Shown here piece after piece: positions 41,364 to 49,861 of a DNA stretch of 64,000 bases. Origin of the DNA: an uncultured Selenomonadaceae bacterium (GTDB lineage: Bacteria > Bacillota > Negativicutes > Selenomonadales > Selenomonadaceae); NCBI GenBank assembly GCA_902778455.1, contig CACYXR010000003.1, positions 41,778 through 105,777 on the forward strand, written 5' to 3'. The translations under genes were made by a program, and so were the position numbers. The notes under the pieces are model-generated. The model was not told where the DNA came from. It ran no database searches and saw only the letters and a program-made list of their open reading frames with translations. Each line of letters begins with the position of its first letter. Position 1 is the first letter of the stretch.

Positions 41364-42608
41364 TTATTTCACCGCTGCGGCCATGTCGTCCAGAAATTCC
41401 TGCAGATGTTCCTGCGTCACATGCTGCATGACGACGATGTGGGAAAGGTCGCCGCCGAGCCTGTCGTCGTGGTCGGGGGCGAGATCGTATTTCGTCGCGA
41501 TGGCTTCGGGCGGGCGCTTGAAATAGACGGTGTTCGACTTTTTCTCCCGCCATACCGGCCAGCCCATGTGACGAAGCTCGCTCTCCAGCCACGCCGCGCG
41601 GAACAGCATCCCATAGGCCTGCTGTGTGAAGCCCTCGGCTCCGACGTGCTGGATGATCCACCAGATCTTCAGCGGAGCGAGAGCCGAACGCGAGCAGTTG
41701 ATCATCGGCATGCTGCCGTCGAGATAGGTGACATTGAACGGGTTCTGGTTTTGTTTAACCTCCATCGTCGTCAGGAAGATGCCCGCCGGCTCGTCAATGC
41801 CGAAGAACTTGTGGCCGCTGACCGCGATGGAATCAAAGGGATGGAATTTGCGGTTCACGGCGTTCTTGAAGGTCGTCCAGGGCAGATAGCCTCCGAAGAG
41901 CGCCGCGTCCACATGACGGTAAACCGCGACGGACGGATATTTCGCCAGAATCTTGTTGATCGCGTCCTGGTCGTCGATGCCGCCCTTGAAGGTCGTGCCC
42001 ATCGCGAAAACAATCAGCGCTGGCCGGTCGGCGACCAGTGCTTTTTCAAACTCCTCGGGAATCATCCGGCCATGCGCGTCGGAGGGAATCAGCCGGAGGT
42101 CGAGGTTCTGCAAATCCACCAGCCGCATATTCGAGTAGTGAGCGGCGTCGGATACATAGACGATCGGCTTTTTCCCGGTCTTCTTCTCCAGATATTTCGA
42201 GCCGAAATAGATGCCGTGGTCGTTCCCGTCGGTGCCGCTGAAGGTGACGAGCCCCCAGAGATTGTCCAAATCGAATCCGTAGCGCGGTCCGAAAAAGTCG
42301 ATGACCTCGCGCTCGAATGCCAGCGCGTTCAAATGCCCGCCGTGAATCTGGAACGGGTCTCCGGCGTTATTGGACATCGCCTTATACGCGCCGCTTTCCA
42401 CGAGCCAGTCGTAAAATCCTTCGAGCTGGACGTCGTGATTTGCGGGATAGCCGAAATCCGCGATCTTGTGCTCCCGGATATAGGCGGCGTATTCATCGAG
42501 CCGATCCCGGGCCGGGTCCTCCGATGCGGCAGCCACCGCACCGCATGAGATTCCAATGGCAATCGCCAGAATGCCTGCCGTCTTTTTCAAAGTCTTACAC
42601 TGCAACAT
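41364..42608 (-). CDS. PLP-dependent decarboxylase (histidine decarboxylase-like) with signal peptide
   Basis: This 414-residue group II PLP decarboxylase is closest by eye to pyridoxal-type histidine decarboxylase. Motifs: AHYSN with the ring-stacking H157, TTFKGGIDD, RHVDAALFGGYLP with D234, and SGHKFFG with the Schiff-base lysine K267. The N-terminus LKKTAGILAIAIGISCGAVAAA (about residues 7-28) is a clear Sec signal, placing the enzyme outside the cytoplasm. The ATG at 42608 follows GGAGGAACATTT. Amine product and location are inferences. Confidence 0.83.
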   Translation of the reverse strand: MLQCKTLKKTAGILAIAIGISCGAVAAASEDPARDRLDEYAAYIREHKIADFGYPANHDVQLEGFYDWLVESGAYKAMSNNAGDPFQIHGGHLNALAFEREVIDFFGPRYGFDLDNLWGLVTFSGTDGNDHGIYFGSKYLEKKTGKKPIVYVSDAAHYSNMRLVDLQNLDLRLIPSDAHGRMIPEEFEKALVADRPALIVFAMGTTFKGGIDDQDAINKILAKYPSVAVYRHVDAALFGGYLPWTTFKNAVNRKFHPFDSIAVSGHKFFGIDEPAGIFLTTMEVKQNQNPFNVTYLDGSMPMINCSRSALAPLKIWWIIQHVGAEGFTQQAYGMLFRAAWLESELRHMGWPVWREKKSNTVYFKRPPEAIATKYDLAPDHDDRLGGDLSHIVVMQHVTQEHLQEFLDDMAAAVK

Positions 42609-42728
42609 AAATGTTCCTCCTCTTTCTTCTTCGTTGCTTCGGGCAAATTTTCCACACCTATTCTTCGACAAATAATATATTTTTCCTGCATGCGGCCAAA
42701 GAAGTCTTTGTCATCCCGGTCTTTCGTC

Positions 42729-42757
42729 TTGCAAAACCTCTCACTGGAATATATAAT
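42729..42757 (+). promoter_or_regulatory. Promoter of the GGDEF gene
   Basis: TTGCAA (42729-42734), 17-nt spacer, TATAAT (42752-42757). Confidence 0.75.
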
Positions 42758-42830
42758 AGGAAAGAACATGAGACGATAGATTCATAAAACTATCTATTGT
42801 TATTTTGTTTTCCATAAAGAAGGGATTAGC

Positions 42831-45005
42831 TTGCAAAAGCTGTTTTGCGTATTGTTCGCGCTTTTCTTGACGATATATTCCTGTCCCCCATCCGTCGAAG
42901 CGGAAGATTTCGGGGGCTCTGGACGGACTGTCCATATCGGACTGGTGGATCCGCCGGGACAAAAGGATGAATTCGCGTACCAGATGCTGCTCAATCAGAT
43001 GCGGGGGTATCTGAACGAGGTCTCCAAGCATAATCGTTGGCAATATGTATACGAAAGCGGCACCTATCAGGAATGCCTGAGCCGCCTGCTGCGCGGCGAG
43101 CTGGATTTTGTCGGACCCGTGCAGCCCGGCGTCACTACGGCCGGCATGAGCTTCGTCGGCGCCGTGCCGAACTGGACGCTGCTGCGTCTGTACCGTCTCG
43201 ACGATTCTGCGCAACCGTTGATGTCACGGCCTGCGGAAAACGTCACCATCGGCATGATTGCCAACGAAGTGAACCAAAGCACGTTTTCGTTCTTTATGGC
43301 GAAAAACGACTGGCGCGCGAATATCCGTATGTTTCCGGACGAGCCGTCGATAATGTCGGCTTTGCGCAGCGGCGAGATTGACGGTGTGTGCGACAGCGGC
43401 GCACATGTGGAGCCCGACATCTGCCTCGAGCAAAGTTTTGCCGTCGTGCCGGCGCGTCTCATGACCACACCGGAAAAGCAGGCGCTTTGCGACGAGCTGA
43501 CAGACGTCGTCATCACCATCGAAACATTGAATCCCGGTTTCGGAACGTCGCTGAAGGGGAAATACGTGGACCCGGCGCTCCAGGCCATCGTCCGTCCCAC
43601 AAAAGCCGCGCAGCGGTATGTAGAGGAAGCGAAGGAACTGCGCGTGGCGTTCCTGCCGGATTTCGTCCCTTTCTTCGAGATTGGGAAGGATGGTTCAGCC
43701 GGCGGCTTGTTCATTGATATCCTGAATCTGCTCTCCGCGGGAAGCGGCCTCAAGTTCTCTTTTTGCCGGGCGGAATCGGAGCAGCAGCTATGGATGATGC
43801 TTACCTCCGGCGAGGCTGACCTAGCCTTCGCTTCGTATGGAGACGAGATTTCGGCGATGGACGTGTATTACACGGGAAACGTCATCGAGGAAGAATTTTC
43901 CGTGATTCGCCGCAAAGACGGGGATATGCATTCTGGCGCCAAAAACACGGCAATCATTCCGGCTGGCTTTCCCGGCGCCGAACAATTCTTTTCCCAAAAG
44001 TATGACCAGCGGGTTCGGACGGCGGCTTCGGTGGAGCAGTGCCTGGACGCGGTGGAAATGGGATTGTATGAAACAGCGTATATTCCCGTCCTGTGCCTGC
44101 GCCGGGAGAACGATATGCTCTTTCGTTCCGGGTTGGAGGAAGCCGACCGTGAGTTGACCAAGCTTCCCGTAGCGTTGGCCATATCGCCGAGGCAGCCGCT
44201 GATCCTGCAGAACGTCCTGAACGGAGCAATCCTCCGCCTGGACAGGAACGAGCTGGGTCGGTTGGCGCATGAGAACGGACGCCCCATGCTTTCCGCCTCT
44301 TATCTTCTGAAACGATATCCACTGCGCACAGCCTTGTTCTTCGGCCTTCTGATCGCAGGGCTGGCCGCTCTGCTCTTCGTACTTTACCGAAACCGTCTCC
44401 AAAATAAGCAGAATGAGATCCTGCAGCGGAAGAACAAGGATCTGGAACTGGCCTTGAGGCGCGTGGAAGCCATGCGGGTCTCGAGGGACGGCTACAAGCT
44501 GGAATCCGAAACGGATCGGCTCACCGAGCTTTACAACAAGATTGCTTTCGAGGAAACAGTCCGGAAAAAGCTGAAAACGATGCCGAGAGGAGGAACCGGC
44601 GCCTTTTACATCATCGATATGGATCGTTTCAAGGAAGCGAACGACACATACGGCCACCAATGCGGAGACGAAATCCTGAAGAAGTTTGCGGCGGTACTGA
44701 AAGAGGTCTTCCGCCAGAGCGACTGCCTCGGACGATTCGGCGGCGACGAATTCGTGGTCTTCATCGAGGGCAGCCTGACACAGGAGAGCGTAGAGCGCAA
44801 AGCGAAGCAGCTGGTGGATGCGGCGCGTTCCATCGACGTGGAAGGGACGGATTTCCACATCACAATCAGCATGGGCGTCGCCATGTATCCGGAGAACGGC
44901 GCAAACTACGATTACCTGTTCAACACTGCCGACCGGGCGCTGTACCAGGTGAAAACCGAGGGGCGCGACGGGTATTCGATAGCGTCCTCCGGCGTGCGTC
45001 GATAA
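42831..45005 (+). CDS. Diguanylate cyclase with tandem periplasmic solute-binding domains
   Basis: This 724-residue membrane sensor has a signal sequence, two periplasmic-binding-protein-like modules (about residues 32-245 and 265-480; the second with LRVAFLPDFVPFFEI, an SBP_bac_3 opening), one membrane segment (about 498-519), a coiled coil, and a GGDEF domain (about 565-715). The active site is RFGGDEF near 637-641; RQSD five residues upstream is an intact inhibitory I-site. It should make c-di-GMP in response to a small periplasmic ligand. The TTG start follows GAAGGGA. The adjacent divergent decarboxylase hints at an amino acid or amine ligand. Confidence 0.88.
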   Translation: MQKLFCVLFALFLTIYSCPPSVEAEDFGGSGRTVHIGLVDPPGQKDEFAYQMLLNQMRGYLNEVSKHNRWQYVYESGTYQECLSRLLRGELDFVGPVQPGVTTAGMSFVGAVPNWTLLRLYRLDDSAQPLMSRPAENVTIGMIANEVNQSTFSFFMAKNDWRANIRMFPDEPSIMSALRSGEIDGVCDSGAHVEPDICLEQSFAVVPARLMTTPEKQALCDELTDVVITIETLNPGFGTSLKGKYVDPALQAIVRPTKAAQRYVEEAKELRVAFLPDFVPFFEIGKDGSAGGLFIDILNLLSAGSGLKFSFCRAESEQQLWMMLTSGEADLAFASYGDEISAMDVYYTGNVIEEEFSVIRRKDGDMHSGAKNTAIIPAGFPGAEQFFSQKYDQRVRTAASVEQCLDAVEMGLYETAYIPVLCLRRENDMLFRSGLEEADRELTKLPVALAISPRQPLILQNVLNGAILRLDRNELGRLAHENGRPMLSASYLLKRYPLRTALFFGLLIAGLAALLFVLYRNRLQNKQNEILQRKNKDLELALRRVEAMRVSRDGYKLESETDRLTELYNKIAFEETVRKKLKTMPRGGTGAFYIIDMDRFKEANDTYGHQCGDEILKKFAAVLKEVFRQSDCLGRFGGDEFVVFIEGSLTQESVERKAKQLVDAARSIDVEGTDFHITISMGVAMYPENGANYDYLFNTADRALYQVKTEGRDGYSIASSGVRR

Positions 45006-45049
45006 AAAACAGGCGGGACTCGCTTTTGTATCGAGTCCCGCCTGTTTTT
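45004..45049. terminator. Bidirectional terminator between GGDEF gene and porin
   Basis: AAAAACAGGCGGGACTCG and CGAGTCCCGCCTGTTTTT form an 18-bp stem. Confidence 0.92.
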
Positions 45050-45058
45050 CTTTCCGCA

Positions 45059-46486
45059 TCAGAAATAGAAGCACGCCTCGAAAAAGACGCTGTTGACCCT
45101 TGTGGAAGCTCTGCCGCTGTACACGTTCATGTTTTGCCCGTGGAACCAATGGAGCTTCGTCATGAACCCGAGCATCGGCGTCCACGAAACGCCGAGTTCA
45201 AGGCCGCGCGTGCCGCTGTCCTGCACGTAGTTGACCTTGTAGGTGTTCCAGCCCATGCTGGCAAAGCCGCCAAGCTGCCGCCACGCGGCAAACGCCCCCC
45301 AGGAGCCTTTCTTGCCCGGATGGGCGCCCTTGTAATCGATCTGGATGGCGTAAGAATTTTTTTGGCCGCTTTCCCATGCGGCGTTCGCGGCCTTCAGCCT
45401 CGGCCCCGCATCGATGCCGAAGGCATGGGAATACGCGCCCGTCAGCTGCAGGTTTTTCGTGAACCGATAGCCGAGGCCCATCGCCAGAATATCATAGGAG
45501 CCGCGGTCGATCAGCGCATCCATTTCGTTTCGTTGGCTGAAATGGTGCCAGCCGACCCCCCAGGTGAATTCTTTTTCCCGCTCGCTGTAAGCGAAGGGAG
45601 CTTCATTCCGGTCATTGTAAAATTCCAGGCTGACGTAGGAAGCCGTTCCTTCGCCCCGATTGCCGAGGATGCTGGCGCCGGGAAGCGAGGCGTGGGCGTC
45701 GTCGCCAAAAGCGGCCGGCGCGTTGACGGAATCGTTGAAACGGCCCAGGTTCAGCGCGGCCTTGACTTTCTTGCCGACGATCAGCGATCCTCCGGCGAAG
45801 GAACCGTCCGTGACCATACCGTAATCGGCCTTGGAGCGATAGGGCAGCTTGCCGAGGCAGATGCTCAGATTCTTGTAATCGCCCTGCACGTAAATGCGAT
45901 CCACCATGACGGTGTTCTCGTTCCGCGCCGTGTCCATGTTGTCCCAGCCGCCGTAGTTGATACGCGCCTTGCCCGTCCAATGCTCGTTGATCCGCATAGT
46001 CGGCTCGAAGCGGAGCAGGATCTGGTTGACGTTGATCCTGTCGTCGGTTCCCGGCGCCCCCGGCGCAGCCGGCGCGATGGGAGCCGCCCCGTTGGTGCGG
46101 TGGATATAGCGATAGCGGACAATACCGCGCAGCTTCATGTTGTCCACCTTTTTCTCGAGAGCCGCGACGCGGACGCCCAAACTGTTCAGCTCGTCGGCGA
46201 ATTCGGCGGCCAATTTGTCCGCCAGCGCCTTGTCGGCTGCAGAGGGATTTTTTGCCAGGGCCCGGGCGACCATCTGCGCCATCTCGTATCGCGTGATCTC
46301 CTGATCGCCGCGGTACGTACCGTCGCCGTATCCCTCAATCACGCCGTCGGCTGCGAGCTGTGCGACGGCGTCATAAGCCCAATGGTCGGCGGGAACTTCC
46401 TCAAAAGGATTCGCGGCGGCAAAGGCCGAAGCCGCCGAGCAGGCAATCAGAGAGGCGGCAGCAACAGATACGACTTGTTTTTTCAT
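45059..46486 (-). CDS. SLH-domain outer-membrane porin (OmpM-like)
   Basis: This 475-residue protein has a signal peptide, one SLH domain (about residues 24-78: NPFEEVPADHWAYDAVAQLAADGVIEGYGDGTYRG in two parts, then ITRYEMAQMVARAL), a short coiled coil (ADKLAAEFADELNSLGVRVAALEKKV region) and a beta-barrel with alternating hydrophobic strands ending in F (CFYF). In Negativicutes such proteins tether the outer membrane to cadaverine-modified peptidoglycan. AGGAG precedes the ATG. The long frame upstream is antisense to the next gene and not coding. Confidence 0.9.
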   Translation of the reverse strand: MKKQVVSVAAASLIACSAASAFAAANPFEEVPADHWAYDAVAQLAADGVIEGYGDGTYRGDQEITRYEMAQMVARALAKNPSAADKALADKLAAEFADELNSLGVRVAALEKKVDNMKLRGIVRYRYIHRTNGAAPIAPAAPGAPGTDDRINVNQILLRFEPTMRINEHWTGKARINYGGWDNMDTARNENTVMVDRIYVQGDYKNLSICLGKLPYRSKADYGMVTDGSFAGGSLIVGKKVKAALNLGRFNDSVNAPAAFGDDAHASLPGASILGNRGEGTASYVSLEFYNDRNEAPFAYSEREKEFTWGVGWHHFSQRNEMDALIDRGSYDILAMGLGYRFTKNLQLTGAYSHAFGIDAGPRLKAANAAWESGQKNSYAIQIDYKGAHPGKKGSWGAFAAWRQLGGFASMGWNTYKVNYVQDSGTRGLELGVSWTPMLGFMTKLHWFHGQNMNVYSGRASTRVNSVFFEACFYF

Positions 46487-46528
46487 TGAAGATACTCCTA
46501 AAAAAACAGTTTGGATGAAAGCAATACA

Positions 46529-46557
46529 AGTGTAGCAGATTTGCTCATGCAGTGCAA
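46529..46557 (-). promoter_or_regulatory. Porin promoter
   Basis: Minus strand: TTGCAC (46557-46552), 17-nt spacer, TACACT (46534-46529). Confidence 0.65.
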
Positions 46558-46640
46558 GAACGCAGCCCTTCCCGTTCGTCGTGCCATGGTGGCACAGCAG
46601 CATATATCGGAAATCGCAAAAAATCCCATCCCTCTGCCTA

Positions 46641-46669
46641 TTGCTTTTCACAAAAATCCCCACTATAGT
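46641..46669 (+). promoter_or_regulatory. Promoter of the zinc-ribbon gene
   Basis: TTGCTT (46641-46646), 17-nt spacer, TATAGT (46664-46669). The surrounding block CCTATTGCTTTTC...AAATC.CC..TATA.TTAT is shared with the 40413 promoter. Confidence 0.7.
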
Positions 46670-46708
46670 TATTTTATCCAAATTATCCGAAAAAAGGAGT
46701 GCAAGGCC

Positions 46709-48025
46709 ATGGCCGACCGTGAACATGGAATGATTGCCGTCAGCGCCCTTGCCTGCAAGGACTGCGGCGCGCCGATGTATCCCGATATGACGAAGGGCGG
46801 CATGAGCTGCGCATACTGCGGTCATTTCGTCAGATTCGCACCGACAGACGAGGACTTCACCCCGCAGATGACCTTTCGCCATCAGCCTTTGCAGTTCGTC
46901 GACGGCTTCCTGAAGCTCGGCCATGTCGCCATCATGGATAAGGATGCGCTGAAGCCCCCGCCCCCTATGGAGCGGAAAATGCGGAGCACGCGGTTGGAGG
47001 AAAAAATACGCGCTTATGACGCGGCCGCCCTCGACGCAATCAACGATGACGCCTATTTTGAAATGAACTGCCCCCATTGCGGAAAAAAACTCACGTCCCG
47101 CCTTACGGACAACATTTTCACCTGCCCCTATTGCAGTCAGAAATTCGGCGACTTCGACCGGCTGTCCACGGGAGAATTCGACGCGACGCTGATTGTGGGC
47201 CGAAAGTACAACTTTTTCGGAAAATGCCTGCCCTTCCATCTGCACCGCGAGGAAGCGGCGCAGGCCGTCGCCTCTTTGCGGCGGCGGTACCCAAATGATT
47301 TTGCGGACGACAATATCGAGGAGCGCGCGAAGGAGGAACTGATCGCCGCCTATGTTCCCGTTCAGCTTGCGGATTTTCGCTGGAAAATGCAGGTGAAATC
47401 GGAGCGCGGGACGTTCTGGTTCTATCAGGAGTGCCTGGACTGGGCGTGGACACGTACACTGATGTTTGACGCGTATCTGTTTGATGAACTGGCGCCATGG
47501 GATTACGGCGAGATTTCGATTTTGAAGCCCGCTTATCTGGAAGGGAACGTACGTCTCTTCGCGTCGCAGAATATCGGTGAATGGCAGACGGCCATCCCGA
47601 GCTTTATCTTGCAAAAAAAGACGCCTGCCCGTCTGAAAACGGCCTTCGGTCTCGAACAATGCGAACTGCTGCAAGTCTCCCGCGATCTCCGCAAGCACAA
47701 ATTCGCGTTCCTGCTGCTGCCGATTTATTACCTCGACTGCAAAAAGGACGCAAAGGAAAACGACAGGCAAACCCGCGTGATGGTGAACGGGCAGACCGGA
47801 AAAGCGGCGACGCTGGTTCTGGCCGAGGGCAAAGACGACTTGATCCGCGCGATAGAACCGACGTCGCCCTATGTCTTCACGAAAGGCGGAGAACGCACCA
47901 TGTTTTCGCCGCCGATGCCCGTAAAATACATAAAGCAGCCGTTCCTTCACCAACGTCTGCGGATAGAGGACGCCCTCGAAAAAGCAAGCGGAATCGGCGG
48001 ATTTTTCTCAAAGCTGTTCGGATAA
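46709..48025 (+). CDS. Double zinc-ribbon hypothetical protein
   Basis: This 438-residue protein has two zinc ribbons: CKDCGAPMYPDMTKGGMSCAYCGH near the N-terminus (CxxC...CxxC) and CPHCGKKLTSR...TCPYCSQKFGD around residue 118. The remaining 300 residues include LPFHLHREEAAQAVASLRRR and a region like membrane-trafficking zinc-ribbon proteins (YVPVQLADFRWKMQV), and KFAFLLLPIYYLDC. No membrane segment is obvious. The ATG at 46709 follows GGAG. Function unknown; distant relation to SPFH/virion-core zinc-ribbon proteins is possible. Confidence 0.66.
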   Translation: MADREHGMIAVSALACKDCGAPMYPDMTKGGMSCAYCGHFVRFAPTDEDFTPQMTFRHQPLQFVDGFLKLGHVAIMDKDALKPPPPMERKMRSTRLEEKIRAYDAAALDAINDDAYFEMNCPHCGKKLTSRLTDNIFTCPYCSQKFGDFDRLSTGEFDATLIVGRKYNFFGKCLPFHLHREEAAQAVASLRRRYPNDFADDNIEERAKEELIAAYVPVQLADFRWKMQVKSERGTFWFYQECLDWAWTRTLMFDAYLFDELAPWDYGEISILKPAYLEGNVRLFASQNIGEWQTAIPSFILQKKTPARLKTAFGLEQCELLQVSRDLRKHKFAFLLLPIYYLDCKKDAKENDRQTRVMVNGQTGKAATLVLAEGKDDLIRAIEPTSPYVFTKGGERTMFSPPMPVKYIKQPFLHQRLRIEDALEKASGIGGFFSKLFG

Positions 48026-48028
48026 CAC

Positions 48029-48067
48029 GAAAGGCACAGCCCGGTTTTTCGGCCGTGCCTTTTCTTT
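48029..48067 (+). terminator. Terminator of the zinc-ribbon gene
   Basis: AAAGGCACAGCCCGG and CCGTGCCTTTTC form an imperfect stem followed by a T-rich tract. Confidence 0.72.
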
Positions 48068-48195
48068 TTCGTTTATCGCCGATCGGTACGGTTATGCCAA
48101 TCAAATTCCCTTTCCTGCAACTCCTGCAGCAACCCCAGATAACTCGGGAAATGATGTTCTTTTGCCGCAGCACGGAGTTGACTCCCTCGTTGAAA

Positions 48196-48248
48196 CGCCT
48201 TGCATCAGATTTTGTCTATCGACAAAATCTGATGCAAGGCGTTATAAT
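48196..48248 (+). promoter_or_regulatory. 21-bp perfect dyad overlapping the phoH promoter
   Basis: CGCCTTGCATCAGATTTTGTC (arm 48196-48216) and its exact complement (48221-48241) are separated by TATC. TATAAT follows at 48243-48248, and TCGACA at 48219-48224 would be the -35 (18-nt spacer), within the dyad loop and right arm. Confidence 0.65.
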
Positions 48249-48284
48249 AAAAATCAATTCAGCATAAGGAACAAAGAAAGCGGG

Positions 48285-49274
48285 ATGTGTTTGGGTTTTT
48301 ACGAAGTGACGATCGCGTTCGACAGCCGCGAGGAAGCGTTCGCGCTGCTCGGCGCGCAGGACGAGTTTTTGCGTTCGATCGCGGATGCGTTTTCCTGCCG
48401 CGTGGTAAGCCGCGGCGACGGGCTTTCGATTTCCGGCGAGGAAAAGGAAGTGCGGCGGGCCGCACGGCTCGTCTCGGAGCTTTTGGGGCTGTACCGGCAG
48501 GGCGTTCCGATTACGCCGCACGAGGTCCGCTACGGCGCGAAACTGGCGCGGGAGGATCGGGCCGACGAGCTGCACGCGATGTGGGGCGATACGATTCTCG
48601 TGACGGAAAAAGGAAAAGCGGTGCGGGCGCGAACCACAGGACAGCGAGCGTATCTCGCGGCGATCCAGCGCCACGCAGTGACGCTGGGCATCGGCCCCGC
48701 CGGAACGGGCAAGACATACCTAGCGGTGGTCATGGCGGCGCGGGCGCTCCGGGCGCGGGACGTCTCCCGGATCATCCTGACTCGGCCCGCCGTCGAAGCC
48801 GGAGAACGGCTCGGCTTTTTGCCCGGTGATATGCAGGAAAAGGTCGACCCGTATCTGCGCCCGCTTTACGACGCATTACAGGACATTTTCGGCGTCGAGA
48901 CATATCAAAAATTATTGACGAAGGGAATCATCGAGATCGCACCGCTGGCCTATATGCGCGGGCGCACACTGGAAAACGCCTTCATTATCCTTGACGAGGC
49001 GCAGAACACCACCAGCCGACAGATGAAAATGTTCCTGACGCGGCTCGGCGTCGGCTCGAAAATGGTTGTGACCGGCGACCTCAGCCAGATTGACCTGCCC
49101 CGGGGCGCGACCAGCGGACTCGCCGAAGCGCGGGAAGCACTGGCGGATGTAAAAGACGTGGCGGTAGCGGAGCTGACCGCCGACGACATCGTACGTCACG
49201 ACACAGTGACGCGCATCGTCCGCGCTTACGATGCATACGAAGCGAAGAAACGAGAAGATATTGCCGAAAAGTAA
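48285..49274 (+). CDS. phoH: PhoH-family ATPase
   Basis: This 329-residue ATPase has Walker A GIGPAGTGKTYLAVVMAARAL, RIILTRPAVEAGERLGFLPG, Walker B FIILDEAQNTTSRQMKMFLT and VTGDLSQIDLP, all PhoH hallmarks. An N-terminal KH-like region (about residues 5-65) is usual for the PhoL/PhoH group next to ybeY. The role is linked to RNA metabolism and ribosome maturation but is not settled. The ATG at 48285 has only a weak ribosome site (AAAG). Confidence 0.93.
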   Translation: MCLGFYEVTIAFDSREEAFALLGAQDEFLRSIADAFSCRVVSRGDGLSISGEEKEVRRAARLVSELLGLYRQGVPITPHEVRYGAKLAREDRADELHAMWGDTILVTEKGKAVRARTTGQRAYLAAIQRHAVTLGIGPAGTGKTYLAVVMAARALRARDVSRIILTRPAVEAGERLGFLPGDMQEKVDPYLRPLYDALQDIFGVETYQKLLTKGIIEIAPLAYMRGRTLENAFIILDEAQNTTSRQMKMFLTRLGVGSKMVVTGDLSQIDLPRGATSGLAEAREALADVKDVAVAELTADDIVRHDTVTRIVRAYDAYEAKKREDIAEK

Positions 49275-49295
49275 ATTTGAGTTGATTGTGTTCAA

Positions 49296-49323
49296 CTTGC
49301 CTTCCCCTCAAGGGGAAGGCAAG
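49296..49323. repeat. Short R-family remnant (28-bp palindrome)
   Basis: CTTGCCTTCCCCTC followed by its exact complement GAGGGGAAGGCAAG... reads as the two ends of the R repeat fused without the interior, between phoH and ybeY. Confidence 0.75.
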
Positions 49324-49381
49324 AAATTAGCATCTGTTCAATCAATAACGATATTATTATAAAATCAAGGGGAAAATCGTC

Positions 49382-49861
49382 TTGGACATCATCATCACCA
49401 CTGAGCCGGAAAATCTTGCCGTACCCGACGGGCTGGAAGCCGCGGTAAAACTTGCCGCCGAAAAGGTCGCGGAACTTTACGGACTGAAAAACGCCGAAGT
49501 CAGCGTCACGCTGACCGACGACGAGCACATCCACAAGCTGAACCGCGAATATCGGGGCGTCGACCGTCCGACGGACGTACTTTCCTTCGCGTTGACGGAG
49601 AGTGACGAACCAACCGTGGAAGGCGGCCCGGAGACGGAAATCCTCGGCGATTTGATATTGTCCGTCGAACGCGTGGCGGCACAGGCCGAGGAATACGGCC
49701 ACAGCCTGAAACGCGAGGCGGCGTTCCTGACGGTGCATGGGATGCTGCACCTTCTCGGCTACGATCATATCGAGGACGAGGACCGGGAAGAAATGGAAGC
49801 GGAGCAGCGGACAGTCATGGACGCGTTGGGAATTTCACGGGAGGAAAAGGATAATGGATAA
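49382..49861 (+). CDS. ybeY: Endoribonuclease YbeY
   Basis: This 159-residue metalloprotein acts in 16S rRNA 3'-end maturation and ribosome quality control. The zinc motif is [11 protein letters not shown] (HxxxHxxGxDH), preceded by [18 protein letters not shown]. The TTG start lies after AAGGGGA. It overlaps era by 8 nt. Confidence 0.95.
   Translation: MDIIITTEPENLAVPDGLEAAVKLAAEKVAELYGLKNAEVSVTLTDDEHIHKLNREYRGVDRPTDVLSFALTESDEPTVEGGPETEILGDLILSVERVAAQAEEYGHSLKREAAFLTVHGMLHLLGYDHIEDEDREEMEAEQRTVMDALGISREEKDNG

Noticed and set aside
45059..47953. A 964-codon open frame containing the porin
   Set aside because: The porin start at 46486 has a ribosome site and signal peptide; the extension is antisense to the zinc-ribbon gene.
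48060..48200. Minus-strand stretch reading KEHHFPSYLGLLQELQERE, similar to the N-terminal part of IS21 IstB helpers
   Set aside because: Only about 40 codons, no start, no other insertion-sequence signature nearby; too short to call a mobile-element remnant.
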